A stretch of 5,827 nt of DNA from contig CAKTGW010000080.1 in NCBI GenBank assembly GCA_934561725.1, positions 1-5,827 of the forward strand. The letters run 5' to 3'. A program made the translations under genes and the position numbers. The notes below the pieces were generated by a model, which was not told the origin of the DNA, made no database searches, and was given only the letters and a program-made list of their open reading frames with translations. Positions 1 through 5,195 of the stretch are shown in pieces. This stretch comes from an uncultured Oscillospiraceae bacterium. GTDB taxonomy: Bacteria; Bacillota; Clostridia; Oscillospirales; Oscillospiraceae. Position 1 is the first letter of the stretch. Each line of letters starts with the position of its first letter.

Positions 1-1
1 T

Positions 2-187
2 GTCCTGCTGCGCCGGCATAGTCTGTGGCTCACGACCGGCCTCGTTCTTCTGGGCTGGCTGGGCAGCCTGGCCGGCATTGACCGTCTGATCGGCATCATC
101 TATCCTTTGTGCGGATATTGCGGTGCCGCTGCAATGCTTTGCATTTTGGGCCACTACCGGTATATACACAGGGAGGTATGTTCATGA
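2..187 (+). CDS. C-terminal end of an integral membrane protein, possibly YkvI-like (partial)
   Basis: The second frame is open from the window edge to a TGA at 185-187 and gives 61 residues. They form two hydrophobic stretches, roughly residues 7-25 (SLWLTTGLVLLGWLGSLAG) and 32-50 (IGIIYPLCGYCGAAAMLCI), separated by the short polar turn IDRLI, and then a basic tail (HYRYIHREVCS). This is the pattern of the last two membrane helices of a transporter-like protein. The turn and the following I-x-x-x-Y-P-x-x-G-Y-x-G pattern recall the end of YkvI-family membrane proteins, related to amino acid permeases, but too little is present to be sure. The TGA overlaps the ATG of the Smr gene as ATGA, so the two are likely translationally coupled. 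The gene starts upstream of the window. Other multi-pass membrane families remain possible. Confidence 0.6.
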   Translation, partial: VLLRRHSLWLTTGLVLLGWLGSLAGIDRLIGIIYPLCGYCGAAAMLCILGHYRYIHREVCS

Positions 188-423
188 CAGAGGCCGTTGT
201 TACCTTGGATCTGCACGGGAAAAACAAGTATCAGGCCAAAACGGCCATAGACGCTCTATTGCGCCGCAGCCGCGGCATATATCATGTTCGCCTGATCCAT
301 GGCTTTAACCGGGGAACTGAACTGAGAGAGTTCATCCGGGATGAGTATTCCGGCCACGCTGCGGTGCGCCGGCTTGACTGCCGTGAGCCCGGCATTACTG
401 TTTTGATTCTGCGTGAATTATAA
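184..423 (+). CDS. Small stand-alone Smr-domain protein
   Basis: This 79-residue protein is essentially one Smr (small MutS-related) domain, found at the C-terminus of MutS2 and in free-standing form. Two hallmark motifs are visible: T-L-D-L-H-G at residues 7-12, and I-H-G-F-N-R-G-T-E-L-R at 38-48, corresponding to the family's HGxGxGxLR loop. Smr domains are known to bind or nick DNA or RNA; the specific target of small free-standing members in Firmicutes is largely unknown. The open frame extends upstream to an ATG at 109, but the ATG at 184 is preferred because GGGAGG at 171-176 precedes it at normal distance, it overlaps the upstream stop in an ATGA, and the domain begins right there. The AIM24 gene follows 21 bases after the stop, so the three genes are probably one operon. 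Family assignment is confident; the function is not. Confidence 0.85.
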   Translation: MTEAVVTLDLHGKNKYQAKTAIDALLRRSRGIYHVRLIHGFNRGTELREFIRDEYSGHAAVRRLDCREPGITVLILREL

Positions 424-444
424 ATCATTAAGGAGGTATAAAAC

Positions 445-1122
445 ATGCGCTATGAAATTAAAGGCGGCGCTTTTCCAGTTGTGATCTGTGAGCTGGAGGA
501 CGGCGAGAAAATGACGACGGAAAAGGGCTCCATGGTCTGGATGAGCCCCAATATGCAGATGGAGACCTGCGGCGGGGGACTGGGTAAAATGTTTTCCAAG
601 GCTTTTTCCGGTGAAAGCATGTTCCAGAATATTTACACTGCCAGAGGCGCGGGGATGATCGCCTTTGGCTCCAGCTTTCCCGGACAGATCAAGGCTTTGA
701 ATATTGCGCCCGGTCAGGAAATGATCCTGCAAAAGGGAGCGTTTCTTGCGGCAGAGGAGGGGGTAGAGCTCTCCATACACTTTAAGAAAAATCTTGCCAC
801 AGGCCTTTTTGGCGGTGAAGGCTTCATCATGCAGCGGCTCAGCGGCCGGGGCATGGCCTTTGCAGAGATCGACGGCGAGCTGGTTGAATATGACCTGAAT
901 CCCGGACAGCAGATCATTGTGGATACCGGAAATGTAGCCGGCTATACTGCCGGCGTTCAAATGGAGATCCGTCAGGTTCCCGGCCTGAAAAACAAACTGC
1001 TTGGCGGTGAGGGCCTGTTCAATACTGTTTTGACCGGCCCGGGACGTATCTGGCTCCAGACAATGCCTATTTACAGTGTGGCAGCCTCCATCCGGCCGTA
1101 TATTCCCACAGGAAACGGCTGA
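445..1122 (+). CDS. AIM24 / TIGR00266 family protein
   Basis: The 225-residue product matches the bacterial AIM24 family (TIGR00266), which has a beta-rich barrel-like fold; its molecular role in bacteria is not established. The relative in yeast mitochondria is linked to inner membrane organisation. Three internal glycine repeats of the type G-E-x-x-F followed by a second G-x-G and a hydrophobic strand are visible at about residues 55-75 (SGESMF..ARGAGMIAFG), 122-140 (FGGEGF..SGRGMAFAE) and 187-205 (LGGEGLF..TGPGRIWLQ), a strong family signature. The length is typical. There is no signal peptide or membrane segment, so it is probably cytoplasmic or peripheral. Start: AAGGAGG at 430-436 lies 8 bases before the ATG. 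It follows the Smr gene closely and is probably co-transcribed. No convincing hairpin terminator follows before the next promoter. Confidence 0.92.
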   Translation: MRYEIKGGAFPVVICELEDGEKMTTEKGSMVWMSPNMQMETCGGGLGKMFSKAFSGESMFQNIYTARGAGMIAFGSSFPGQIKALNIAPGQEMILQKGAFLAAEEGVELSIHFKKNLATGLFGGEGFIMQRLSGRGMAFAEIDGELVEYDLNPGQQIIVDTGNVAGYTAGVQMEIRQVPGLKNKLLGGEGLFNTVLTGPGRIWLQTMPIYSVAASIRPYIPTGNG

Positions 1123-1209
1123 GCAGACGGAACTGAAGCACTGCGGAGAAAACAGCTGAAGGACCGAGAATTTCACAATTAAAATCAAGCGCATCCGCGT
1201 ATGCTCCTG

Positions 1210-1215
1210 TATAAT
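1210..1215 (+). promoter_or_regulatory. -10 box of the AraC-type regulator gene
   Basis: A perfect TATAAT lies 32 bases before the chosen start codon at 1248. No good -35 hexamer is present at 16-18 bases upstream (AAGCGC at the 17-base spacing), so the promoter may be weak or activator-dependent. Because the -10 lies before the ATG at 1224 by only 8 bases, a transcript from here would favour the start at 1248. Confidence 0.5.
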
Positions 1216-1247
1216 GGCAGCAGATGACAGGAAGAAGGGCTTGGTAC

Positions 1248-2204
1248 ATGGCGGAATGGCACAAATACATACAGCAAGCTATTGAGATCATCGATGCTTG
1301 TATTCGCAGTGAGAACAATGAAGCGCTTACACTGCGGTCGCTGTCTGAAAAGCTGGGGTATTCTGAGTTTTACATTTCCAGAAAGTTCCGGGAAACAGCA
1401 GACATGACATTGAAGGAGTATCTCAGAGCCCGCAGACTGGCTTTTGCGCTGAAGGATGTTCGCGATACGGACGGCAGTATTCTGGACATTGCCGTTAAGT
1501 ATGGATTTTCGTCAAACGAGGCGTTTACCCGTGCATTTAAGGAGCTGTATGGGGTCAGTCCCACCCGGTACAGAGCCGATCCGCAGCCGGTTGTCCTCCG
1601 GACCGTCATCAGACCTTTTGATTGCTATTTGATGGAAGGAGCGGCAAAGAATATGACAGCGGAGACAAAGGACAGTGTAAAGGCGTATTTTATCCATATC
1701 CCGGCTCACAAATTTCTGCATATCCGCAATTACGAGAGTATCGGATACTGGGACTTTTGGAAAAAGCAGTCCGTTATTCCCGGACAGGATTGTGAGACCA
1801 TATGCGGCCTGTTGGACAGCATTCCGGATAAGCTCGACGATGCCGGGAACGGTCAGCTCATGGCCTGGATCAATGAGCCTACCGGCAGGATATGCAGCTG
1901 GGGCATTCCTCTTGCCGAAGCCTATGGGATCCGGCTTCCGGCGGATTACTGCGGTCCCGTTCCCCGGCAGATGCAGCTGATGGATGTCTGCGAAGGCGAA
2001 TACGTTGTTTTTGAGCATGGCCCTTTTGATTTTGAGACTGAGAATCAAAAGGTGGAAGCTGCGGTCGAACAGGCAATGCGGGAGTTCGATTATGCTTCCA
2101 GCGGCTATCAACTGGATCGGAGTCCCGGGCGCGTCTTTTATTTTTATCATGATTGCACACGCTTTTTCAAATATGTGCGCCCTGTATGCAGGCTTCGCGC
2201 ATAA
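1248..2204 (+). CDS. AraC-family transcriptional regulator with C-terminal GyrI-like effector domain
   Basis: The 318-residue protein has an N-terminal AraC DNA-binding domain with two helix-turn-helix units: first at about residues 27-48 (LTLRSLSEKLGYSEFYISRKF), second at about 78-108, containing DIAVKYGFSSNEAFTRAFKE and the family signature ending GVSPTRYR. The C-terminal part, from about residue 135, looks like the GyrI-like/effector-binding module seen in Rob and BmrR-like regulators, with V-C-E-G-E-Y-V-V-F-E-H-G-P-F near residue 250 and a GRVFYFYHDCTRFFKY end typical of clostridial members. Such proteins sense small, often hydrophobic or cationic molecules; the ligand is unknown. An in-frame ATG at 1224 exists, but GAAGAAGGG at 1231-1239 sits 8 bases before the ATG at 1248 and nothing suitable precedes 1224. 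It may act on itself or on the flavin-barrel gene downstream; this is inference. Confidence 0.92.
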   Translation: MAEWHKYIQQAIEIIDACIRSENNEALTLRSLSEKLGYSEFYISRKFRETADMTLKEYLRARRLAFALKDVRDTDGSILDIAVKYGFSSNEAFTRAFKELYGVSPTRYRADPQPVVLRTVIRPFDCYLMEGAAKNMTAETKDSVKAYFIHIPAHKFLHIRNYESIGYWDFWKKQSVIPGQDCETICGLLDSIPDKLDDAGNGQLMAWINEPTGRICSWGIPLAEAYGIRLPADYCGPVPRQMQLMDVCEGEYVVFEHGPFDFETENQKVEAAVEQAMREFDYASSGYQLDRSPGRVFYFYHDCTRFFKYVRPVCRLRA

Positions 2205-2214
2205 TTTTGAAAAG
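2162..2214. repeat. Imperfect AT-rich inverted repeat spanning the AraC gene stop
   Basis: CTTTTTCAAATATGTGCGC at 2162-2180 is nearly complementary to GCGCATAATTTTGAAAAG at 2197-2214, with a nested CCTG/CAGG hairpin (2181-2184 and 2189-2192) in between. The stop codon TAA at 2202-2204 lies in the second arm. No clear T-run follows on the plus strand (AATATATAT), so it could be a weak terminator, an mRNA-end structure, or partly chance given coding constraint. Confidence 0.35.
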
Positions 2215-2259
2215 AATATATATCTCCGGTAGACAAGAACTATGCACACTATGAAAATA

Positions 2260-2272
2260 ATGAGCTGCTCAT
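2260..2272. promoter_or_regulatory. Short perfect palindrome upstream of the flavin-barrel gene (operator candidate)
   Basis: ATGAGC-T-GCTCAT is a 6-base perfect inverted repeat around one central base, in the 155-base gap between the AraC-type gene and the flavin-barrel gene, about 38 bases before the TATAAT at 2311. Its loop is too short for an RNA hairpin with a full stem, and no T-run follows, so a protein-binding site is more plausible than a terminator. Which protein would bind is unknown. Confidence 0.3.
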
Positions 2273-2287
2273 AAATTGACGCATATC

Positions 2288-2326
2288 TTCTTTCCTTCTC
2301 GTACTTGTCCTATAATAGGCACACAA
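2288..2326 (+). promoter_or_regulatory. Promoter of the flavin-barrel gene with overlapping palindromic operator candidate
   Basis: TATAAT at 2311-2316 is a perfect -10 box; the hexamer at 17-base spacing, TTCTTT (2288-2293), is a poor -35. A TTGACG at 2276-2281 is too far away (29 bases). The -10 is embedded in CCTATAATAGG (2309-2319), a palindrome with a central A, flanked by TTGT (2305-2308) and ACAA (2323-2326), giving a 22-base dyad that a dimeric repressor could cover. The weak -35 and the dyad over the -10 suggest a regulated promoter; the neighbouring HxlR- or AraC-type protein is the obvious candidate. Confidence 0.5.
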
Positions 2327-2359
2327 AGCTGTAAAGCTCAATAGAAGGAGGAACCAATC

Positions 2360-2755
2360 ATGCTGAATGAAAATGTTGTCAAGCTGCTCAAAAAAGAAAT
2401 GTGGGATCTGGCTACCTGCGCAGATGGTGAGCCCAATGTTGTACCTATTGCATTCAAGAATGTGACGCCGGATGGAAAGCTGATCGTGGGCGATGTGTTC
2501 CTGCAGGCCACACTGGAGAATCTCGCTGCCAACAGCGGTAAAATCGCGGTGTCCGCCTATGATGCGCAGAGTCTGGAAGGATATCAGATCAAGGGTACGG
2601 CGCAGTACATTACCTCAGGGAAGATCGTGAGCGGGTTTAAGGCCATGGTAGAAAAAATGTTCAACGGAGCGGCAACGGCCAAGGGAGCTCTTGTGATCAC
2701 ACCCGAAAAGGTGATCGTTACAACGCCCGGCGGAGACAATAAGAAGGAACTGTAA
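2360..2755 (+). CDS. Pyridoxamine 5'-phosphate oxidase family (flavin split-barrel) protein
   Basis: The 131-residue protein fits the small single-domain members of the FMN-binding split-barrel superfamily: a leading helix (residues 1-13), the strand pair LATCADGEPNVVPIAF (17-32), the K-L-I-V-G-D-V-F strand, a helix with A-T-L-E-N-L-A-A-N, and the strand-strand unit KIAVSAYD...GYQIKGTAQYI with the G-x-x-I-K-G-x-A core typical of the family. Such proteins usually bind FMN or F420-like cofactors and reduce or oxidise small molecules; the substrate cannot be read from sequence, and it is much shorter than the true PdxH oxidase, so vitamin B6 synthesis should not be assumed. Start: GAAGGAGGA at 2344-2352 precedes the ATG by 7 bases. 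It is followed by a hairpin and then by the HxlR-type gene, an arrangement common for redox-stress modules. Confidence 0.85.
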   Translation: MLNENVVKLLKKEMWDLATCADGEPNVVPIAFKNVTPDGKLIVGDVFLQATLENLAANSGKIAVSAYDAQSLEGYQIKGTAQYITSGKIVSGFKAMVEKMFNGAATAKGALVITPEKVIVTTPGGDNKKEL

Positions 2756-2760
2756 AAACA

Positions 2761-2789
2761 ATGAGCGGGTGCAATTTGTACCCGCTCAT
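2761..2789. terminator. Hairpin terminator between the flavin-barrel and HxlR genes
   Basis: ATGAGCGGGT (2761-2770) pairs perfectly with ACCCGCTCAT (2780-2789), and the stem can extend inward by a G-U, C-G and A-U pair to a 3-base loop. The plus-strand tail (AAATTTAATAG) is only weakly T-rich; read on the minus strand the stem is followed by TGTTTTTA, which is better. It probably acts as a terminator or attenuator on the plus strand, separating the flavin-barrel transcript from the HxlR promoter just downstream. Confidence 0.7.
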
Positions 2790-2804
2790 AAATTTAATAG
2801 TGAC

Positions 2805-2833
2805 TTGTTATGGCAGATATATCCCGCTATAAT
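2805..2833 (+). promoter_or_regulatory. Promoter of the HxlR-type regulator gene
   Basis: TTGTTA (2805-2810) and TATAAT (2828-2833) are separated by exactly 17 bases, a good sigma-A type promoter. Predicted transcription would start around 2840, about 24 bases before the ATG at 2864. The -10 is inside CTATAATAG, a 9-mer also found at the flavin-barrel promoter, and ACTTGT occurs near both (2303-2308 and 2803-2808). Confidence 0.75.
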
Positions 2834-2863
2834 AGAGGAAAACCAAAAGCAGGAGAGGCGGCC

Positions 2864-3241
2864 ATGTATCAGAGAAAGCTGGAAAAGGACATTTGGTGCC
2901 CATTGGAATATGGTATGGAGCTATTCGGCGGAAAATGGAACTCACGCATTATCTGCGTTCTGGCTGCGCTGGGTACGCTTCGTTACAGTGAGCTGCGGCG
3001 CAAGATGGGCAACATCACTGACGCGGTGCTGGCCTCTACACTCAAGGAGCTGCTCGCAAACGGCATCATTGCGCGTAGATCCTACAATGAGATCCCGCCG
3101 CATGTGGAGTATTCCCTGACGGAAAAGGGAAAGTCTGTTGTACCGATTTTACAGAGCATTTGTCAGTGGGCCGGTATGTTCTATAAGGATGAAAGTGACA
3201 CGTCTATGATCCAGTGCCGGAAGTGCGATCACCGGGGATGA
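2864..3241 (+). CDS. HxlR-family winged-helix transcriptional regulator
   Basis: The 125-residue product has the full HxlR signature: C-P-L-E-Y-G-M-E-L-F-G-G-K-W at residues 12-25, then LRYSELRRKMGNITDAVLAS with the recognition helix region, LKELLANGIIAR, and YNEIPPHVEYSLTEKG forming the wing. These are dimeric DNA-binding proteins; several (YodB, HypR, HxlR relatives in Bacillus) sense quinones, aldehydes or disulfide stress through the Cys that precedes the Pro, here Cys12. The C-terminus adds a C-x-x-C pair (residues 118 and 121), which could help in metal or thiol chemistry. An upstream in-frame ATG at 2810 is rejected because the promoter -10 lies inside it; AGGAGAGG at 2851-2858 supports the ATG at 2864. 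The likely targets are its own promoter and the flavin-barrel promoter. The gene ends before a strong terminator. Confidence 0.93.
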   Translation: MYQRKLEKDIWCPLEYGMELFGGKWNSRIICVLAALGTLRYSELRRKMGNITDAVLASTLKELLANGIIARRSYNEIPPHVEYSLTEKGKSVVPILQSICQWAGMFYKDESDTSMIQCRKCDHRG

Positions 3242-3318
3242 CACAAGCTTGCAGATGAAAAGGGATATTTGCAAATATGAGCTGTAGATCAAACAAATTT
3301 GATTTTGGGGATAAAAAA

Positions 3319-3364
3319 GACCGTCGACTGTTCGCACATTGCGATCAGTCGACGGTCAGTTTTT
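3319..3364. terminator. Strong bidirectional terminator between convergent genes
   Basis: GACCGTCGACTG (3319-3330) pairs perfectly with CAGTCGACGGTC (3346-3357); after a T-T mismatch the inner TCGC/GCGA (3332-3335, 3341-3344) adds four more pairs around a 5-base loop. On the plus side AG and five Ts follow; on the minus side the six As at 3313-3318 become a T-run. It therefore can end both the HxlR transcript and the DUF5685/J-protein transcript coming from the other side. Confidence 0.93.
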
Positions 3365-3404
3365 CGGTATTAGGTTTCCATACCCTTGTTTACCGAGGGA
3401 AATA

Positions 3405-4040
3405 TCAGCAGAAAAAACAGAACCGGCAAAAAATACGCGCCAATAAAATGCTCATGCACATTGACCCGATACCGCCTGTATTGATCGTAAAGGTCTGTCC
3501 CATATCGCGGTAGGTATTGCCGCCATTTTGCAGTACGCTCAGGAGCTGCTGATACGTGTAGTTATTCGGCTCCATATTCACAGCCTGCCGGGCGTGCTCC
3601 AACGCACGGATGCGATTGCCCAGCTGATAGCTGGCATACGCGCTGAGGTAATACCACCTTGCACTGCGCTGCCCCTGCTCAACGCTCTCCAGGGCATTGA
3701 TTGCCTGAGCGAAATATCCCACGCGGATATAATTCTCCGCAGCCTGGATCCCTGACGGCTCACTGTCGGCGCTGCTGCGTCCATAGGCAGAGCCGCCATA
3801 ACCGTAGTTGTAGCCGCCGTACTGCTGAGAGGAATAGCCGCCGGCGTTTCCCGGATTTTGCTGTGGATTTTTGATCTGGTCATAGGCCGCGTTGATCTCA
3901 TTCATACGCCGCTCAGCCTCTGCATCTCCCGGATGCAGATCCGGATGATACTTTTTGGCCAGACTTCTGTATGCTTTTTTGATTTCCTCATCTGACGCGT
4001 CCGGCGAGACGCCCAGAACCTTATATGGATCGTTGATCAT
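3405..4040 (-). CDS. J-domain (DnaJ-like) protein with TPR-like middle and Cys-rich hydrophobic tail
   Basis: The 211-residue protein starts with a J domain at residues 4-58 ([22 protein letters not shown], then H-P-D at 32-34, the motif that stimulates Hsp70 ATPase). A flexible linker rich in Gly, Tyr, Gln and Ser spans about 59-97. Residues 98-178 form paired helices of TPR type ([51 protein letters not shown]). The last 18 residues (from Met194) are hydrophobic with four cysteines and two arginines, possibly a membrane-contacting or metal-binding tail. It lacks the zinc-finger and C-terminal substrate domains of true DnaJ, so it is a specialised co-chaperone. Its ATG lies inside the end of the DUF5685 gene (20-base overlap); GGAGG sits 12 bases before it, a long spacing that fits coupled translation. 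The transcript ends at 3319-3364. Confidence 0.92.
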   Translation of the reverse strand: MINDPYKVLGVSPDASDEEIKKAYRSLAKKYHPDLHPGDAEAERRMNEINAAYDQIKNPQQNPGNAGGYSSQQYGGYNYGYGGSAYGRSSADSEPSGIQAAENYIRVGYFAQAINALESVEQGQRSARWYYLSAYASYQLGNRIRALEHARQAVNMEPNNYTYQQLLSVLQNGGNTYRDMGQTFTINTGGIGSMCMSILLARIFCRFCFFC

Positions 4041-4881
4041 CGGCGCTCACGCCTCCGTTGCTGTCTGTTTTGCTCACTCCGAGCGGAAATTTTGTCCAAA
4101 CACCAGAATAAAGGATATTTCGCATAATGTCAATATTTTCAACTAACGGAAGTTTCTCAAAATGCAGTGCACATTCTCCGATCAGCATAGTCAGAATGTC
4201 CTTTATATCCTCATCCGTACATCCCTGACGGCGCATATCCCCCAGAGGATTATACCGTCCGTGGCGTAAATCGCCCTTTAGATCCACAAACGCATCCATA
4301 ATATAGATAAACTGTCCCAGCGCATCGGCCATGTCTCCCAGCACCTTCTGCCAGTTGTCCTCACGCCACAAAAACAGTGCACGCATCAGTCCGCCAAAGC
4401 ATTTTGCGGCAGAGTCCGGGTCACATACACCCATCTCTTCCAATTCAGAGAGCTTCGTCAGACAACGCTCTACCTCCCGGCTCTGCCGGGGATACTTCTC
4501 CGCTATTTTCAAATACGGTTTATGCAGCGCAGTCATCAGCGTTTTGGCCGACAGCTTTTTCTCGTCCTTCCAGTCATCCAGCGCCTTGTAATAAGCCAGA
4601 AGAACATTCATGTCCGCCGCATAATCGGTAAAGCAATTGGCGGTATACTCATGCACATGAAAAGGATGCGGTACACAGCGCTCTGTTCCCTGTACTGTTT
4701 CCGGCTCATAAAGCGAGGACAGTACCAGCACCAGAAAGGTCATATCATAGCTGAGGACTCCGCCCGCCGCAGCCCCGTAATTCTTTGTCAGGGAACGGCA
4801 AATCCCGCAGTACCAGCTTTTATAGCGCGCCCTTTGTTCCTCGTCCATCGCTTCTCTGTTGGCGATCACATAACCAAACAT
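4021..4881 (-). CDS. DUF5685 family protein
   Basis: The 286-residue product begins MFGYV and shows the pattern I associate with DUF5685: Y-C-G-I-C-R-x-L (Cys25, Cys28), YG and LSYDMTFL (43-50), further Cys69 and Cys83 with H72, H75 and H77 near them, and mostly helical remainder. No function is established. Two Asp-rich motifs stand out: LDDWKDE at 101-107 and D196-x3-D200-x3-D204 followed by GRYNP (208-212), resembling the metal-diphosphate sites of phytoene/squalene synthases; this is my inference. The four N-terminal cysteines could bind a metal. No signal peptide or clear membrane span is seen. Start: GGAGG at 4887-4891 precedes the ATG by 5 bases. Its end overlaps the J-protein gene, so the two are made from one transcript. 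Family call is fairly sure, chemistry speculative. Confidence 0.85.
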   Translation of the reverse strand: MFGYVIANREAMDEEQRARYKSWYCGICRSLTKNYGAAAGGVLSYDMTFLVLVLSSLYEPETVQGTERCVPHPFHVHEYTANCFTDYAADMNVLLAYYKALDDWKDEKKLSAKTLMTALHKPYLKIAEKYPRQSREVERCLTKLSELEEMGVCDPDSAAKCFGGLMRALFLWREDNWQKVLGDMADALGQFIYIMDAFVDLKGDLRHGRYNPLGDMRRQGCTDEDIKDILTMLIGECALHFEKLPLVENIDIMRNILYSGVWTKFPLGVSKTDSNGGVSADDQRSI

Positions 4882-4917
4882 TGCTTCCTCCAGGAATTAA
4901 AAAGGATTATATATTTA

Positions 4918-4923
4918 ATTATA
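4918..4923 (-). promoter_or_regulatory. -10 box of the DUF5685/J-protein operon
   Basis: Read on the minus strand this is TATAAT, 37 bases before the ATG at 4881. The hexamers at 17-19 base spacing (best TTCATC at 19) are weak -35 matches. A second TATAAT-like sequence lies closer to the gene within the AT-rich stretch 4900-4915, so the exact start is uncertain. Confidence 0.4.
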
Positions 4924-4993
4924 TCAGCTTTTGATGCATTTGGATGAACAAACGGTAAAAATAAAAATTTCCATAGTTTCCGTACAAAAGGCC

Positions 4994-5021
4994 TTGACAA
5001 TCCCTGTAAATTTGTTATAAT
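4994..5021 (+). promoter_or_regulatory. Promoter of tRNA-Leu
   Basis: A perfect TTGACA (4994-4999) and a perfect TATAAT (5016-5021) are 16 bases apart, and TGT directly precedes the -10, giving an extended -10 (TGNTATAAT). Transcription should start near 5028, leaving a leader of about 28 bases to be trimmed by RNase P. A CAAGCGCTTG palindrome (5025-5034) lies at the predicted start. It is divergent from the DUF5685 operon promoter about 70 bases away. Confidence 0.9.
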
Positions 5022-5055
5022 AATCAAGCGCTTGTGTGTTAGCGCACTTATATAT

Positions 5056-5140
5056 GCGAGAGTGCTGGAATAGGTAGACAGGCACGTTTGAGGGGCGTGT
5101 GTCAACCGACGTGGGAGTTCAAGTCTCCTCTCTCGCACCA
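5056..5140 (+). tRNA. trnL: tRNA-Leu (anticodon GAG)
   Basis: A full class II cloverleaf is visible. The acceptor stem GCGAGAG (5056-5062) pairs with CTCTCGC (5130-5136), followed by A and an encoded CCA (5138-5140). The D-arm contains GGTAGACAGGC. The anticodon stem CACGT/GCGTG (5083-5087, 5095-5099) carries the loop TTGAGGG with anticodon GAG at 5090-5092, reading CUC and CUU. A long variable arm (about 5100-5112) is as expected for leucine. The T-arm GGGAG-TTCAAGT-CTCCT spans 5113-5129. It stands alone, with its own promoter and terminator. Confidence 0.97.
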
Positions 5141-5180
5141 AGTCGGAGTAAGTTTTATGTTGCTTACTCCGACTTTTTTT
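5141..5180 (+). terminator. Intrinsic terminator of tRNA-Leu
   Basis: AGTCGGAGTAAG (5141-5152) pairs perfectly over 12 bases with CTTACTCCGACT (5163-5174), with a 10-base T-rich loop and six further Ts (5175-5180). It begins directly after the CCA end, so the tRNA 3' trailer is almost entirely this hairpin. Confidence 0.95.
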
Positions 5181-5195
5181 ATAAAAAAGTCGGAG
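5167..5195. repeat. Perfect 13-base inverted repeat reusing the tRNA terminator arm
   Basis: CTCCGACTTTTTT (5167-5179), TAT, then AAAAAAGTCGGAG (5183-5195) form a perfect inverted repeat. The left arm is the descending arm and T-run of the tRNA terminator; the right arm is a third occurrence of the AGTCGGAG word (also 5141-5148). On the minus strand, a stem from 5195 and 5167 carries no separate T-tail, so its role may be as a mutually exclusive fold or simply a duplicated terminator piece. Confidence 0.75.

Noticed and set aside
418..1194. 258-residue open frame on the minus strand
   Set aside because: It lies wholly opposite the AIM24 gene, which has a clear family signature and a strong ribosome site; the minus frame has neither.
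1512..2249. 245-residue open frame on the minus strand
   Set aside because: Shadow of the AraC-type regulator gene; no ribosome site and no recognisable domain.
2276..2281. TTGACG as -35 box for the flavin-barrel gene
   Set aside because: It is 29 bases from the TATAAT, and no -10 lies at the normal distance.
2810..2863. Longer start for the HxlR-type gene at 2810
   Set aside because: The -10 box at 2828-2833 falls inside it and the AGGAGAGG site fits the ATG at 2864.
3277..3513. 78-residue plus-strand frame
   Set aside because: It crosses the 3319-3364 terminator and the end of the J-protein gene; no family features.
4522..4947. 141-residue plus-strand frame
   Set aside because: Antisense to DUF5685 and runs through its promoter; no ribosome site.
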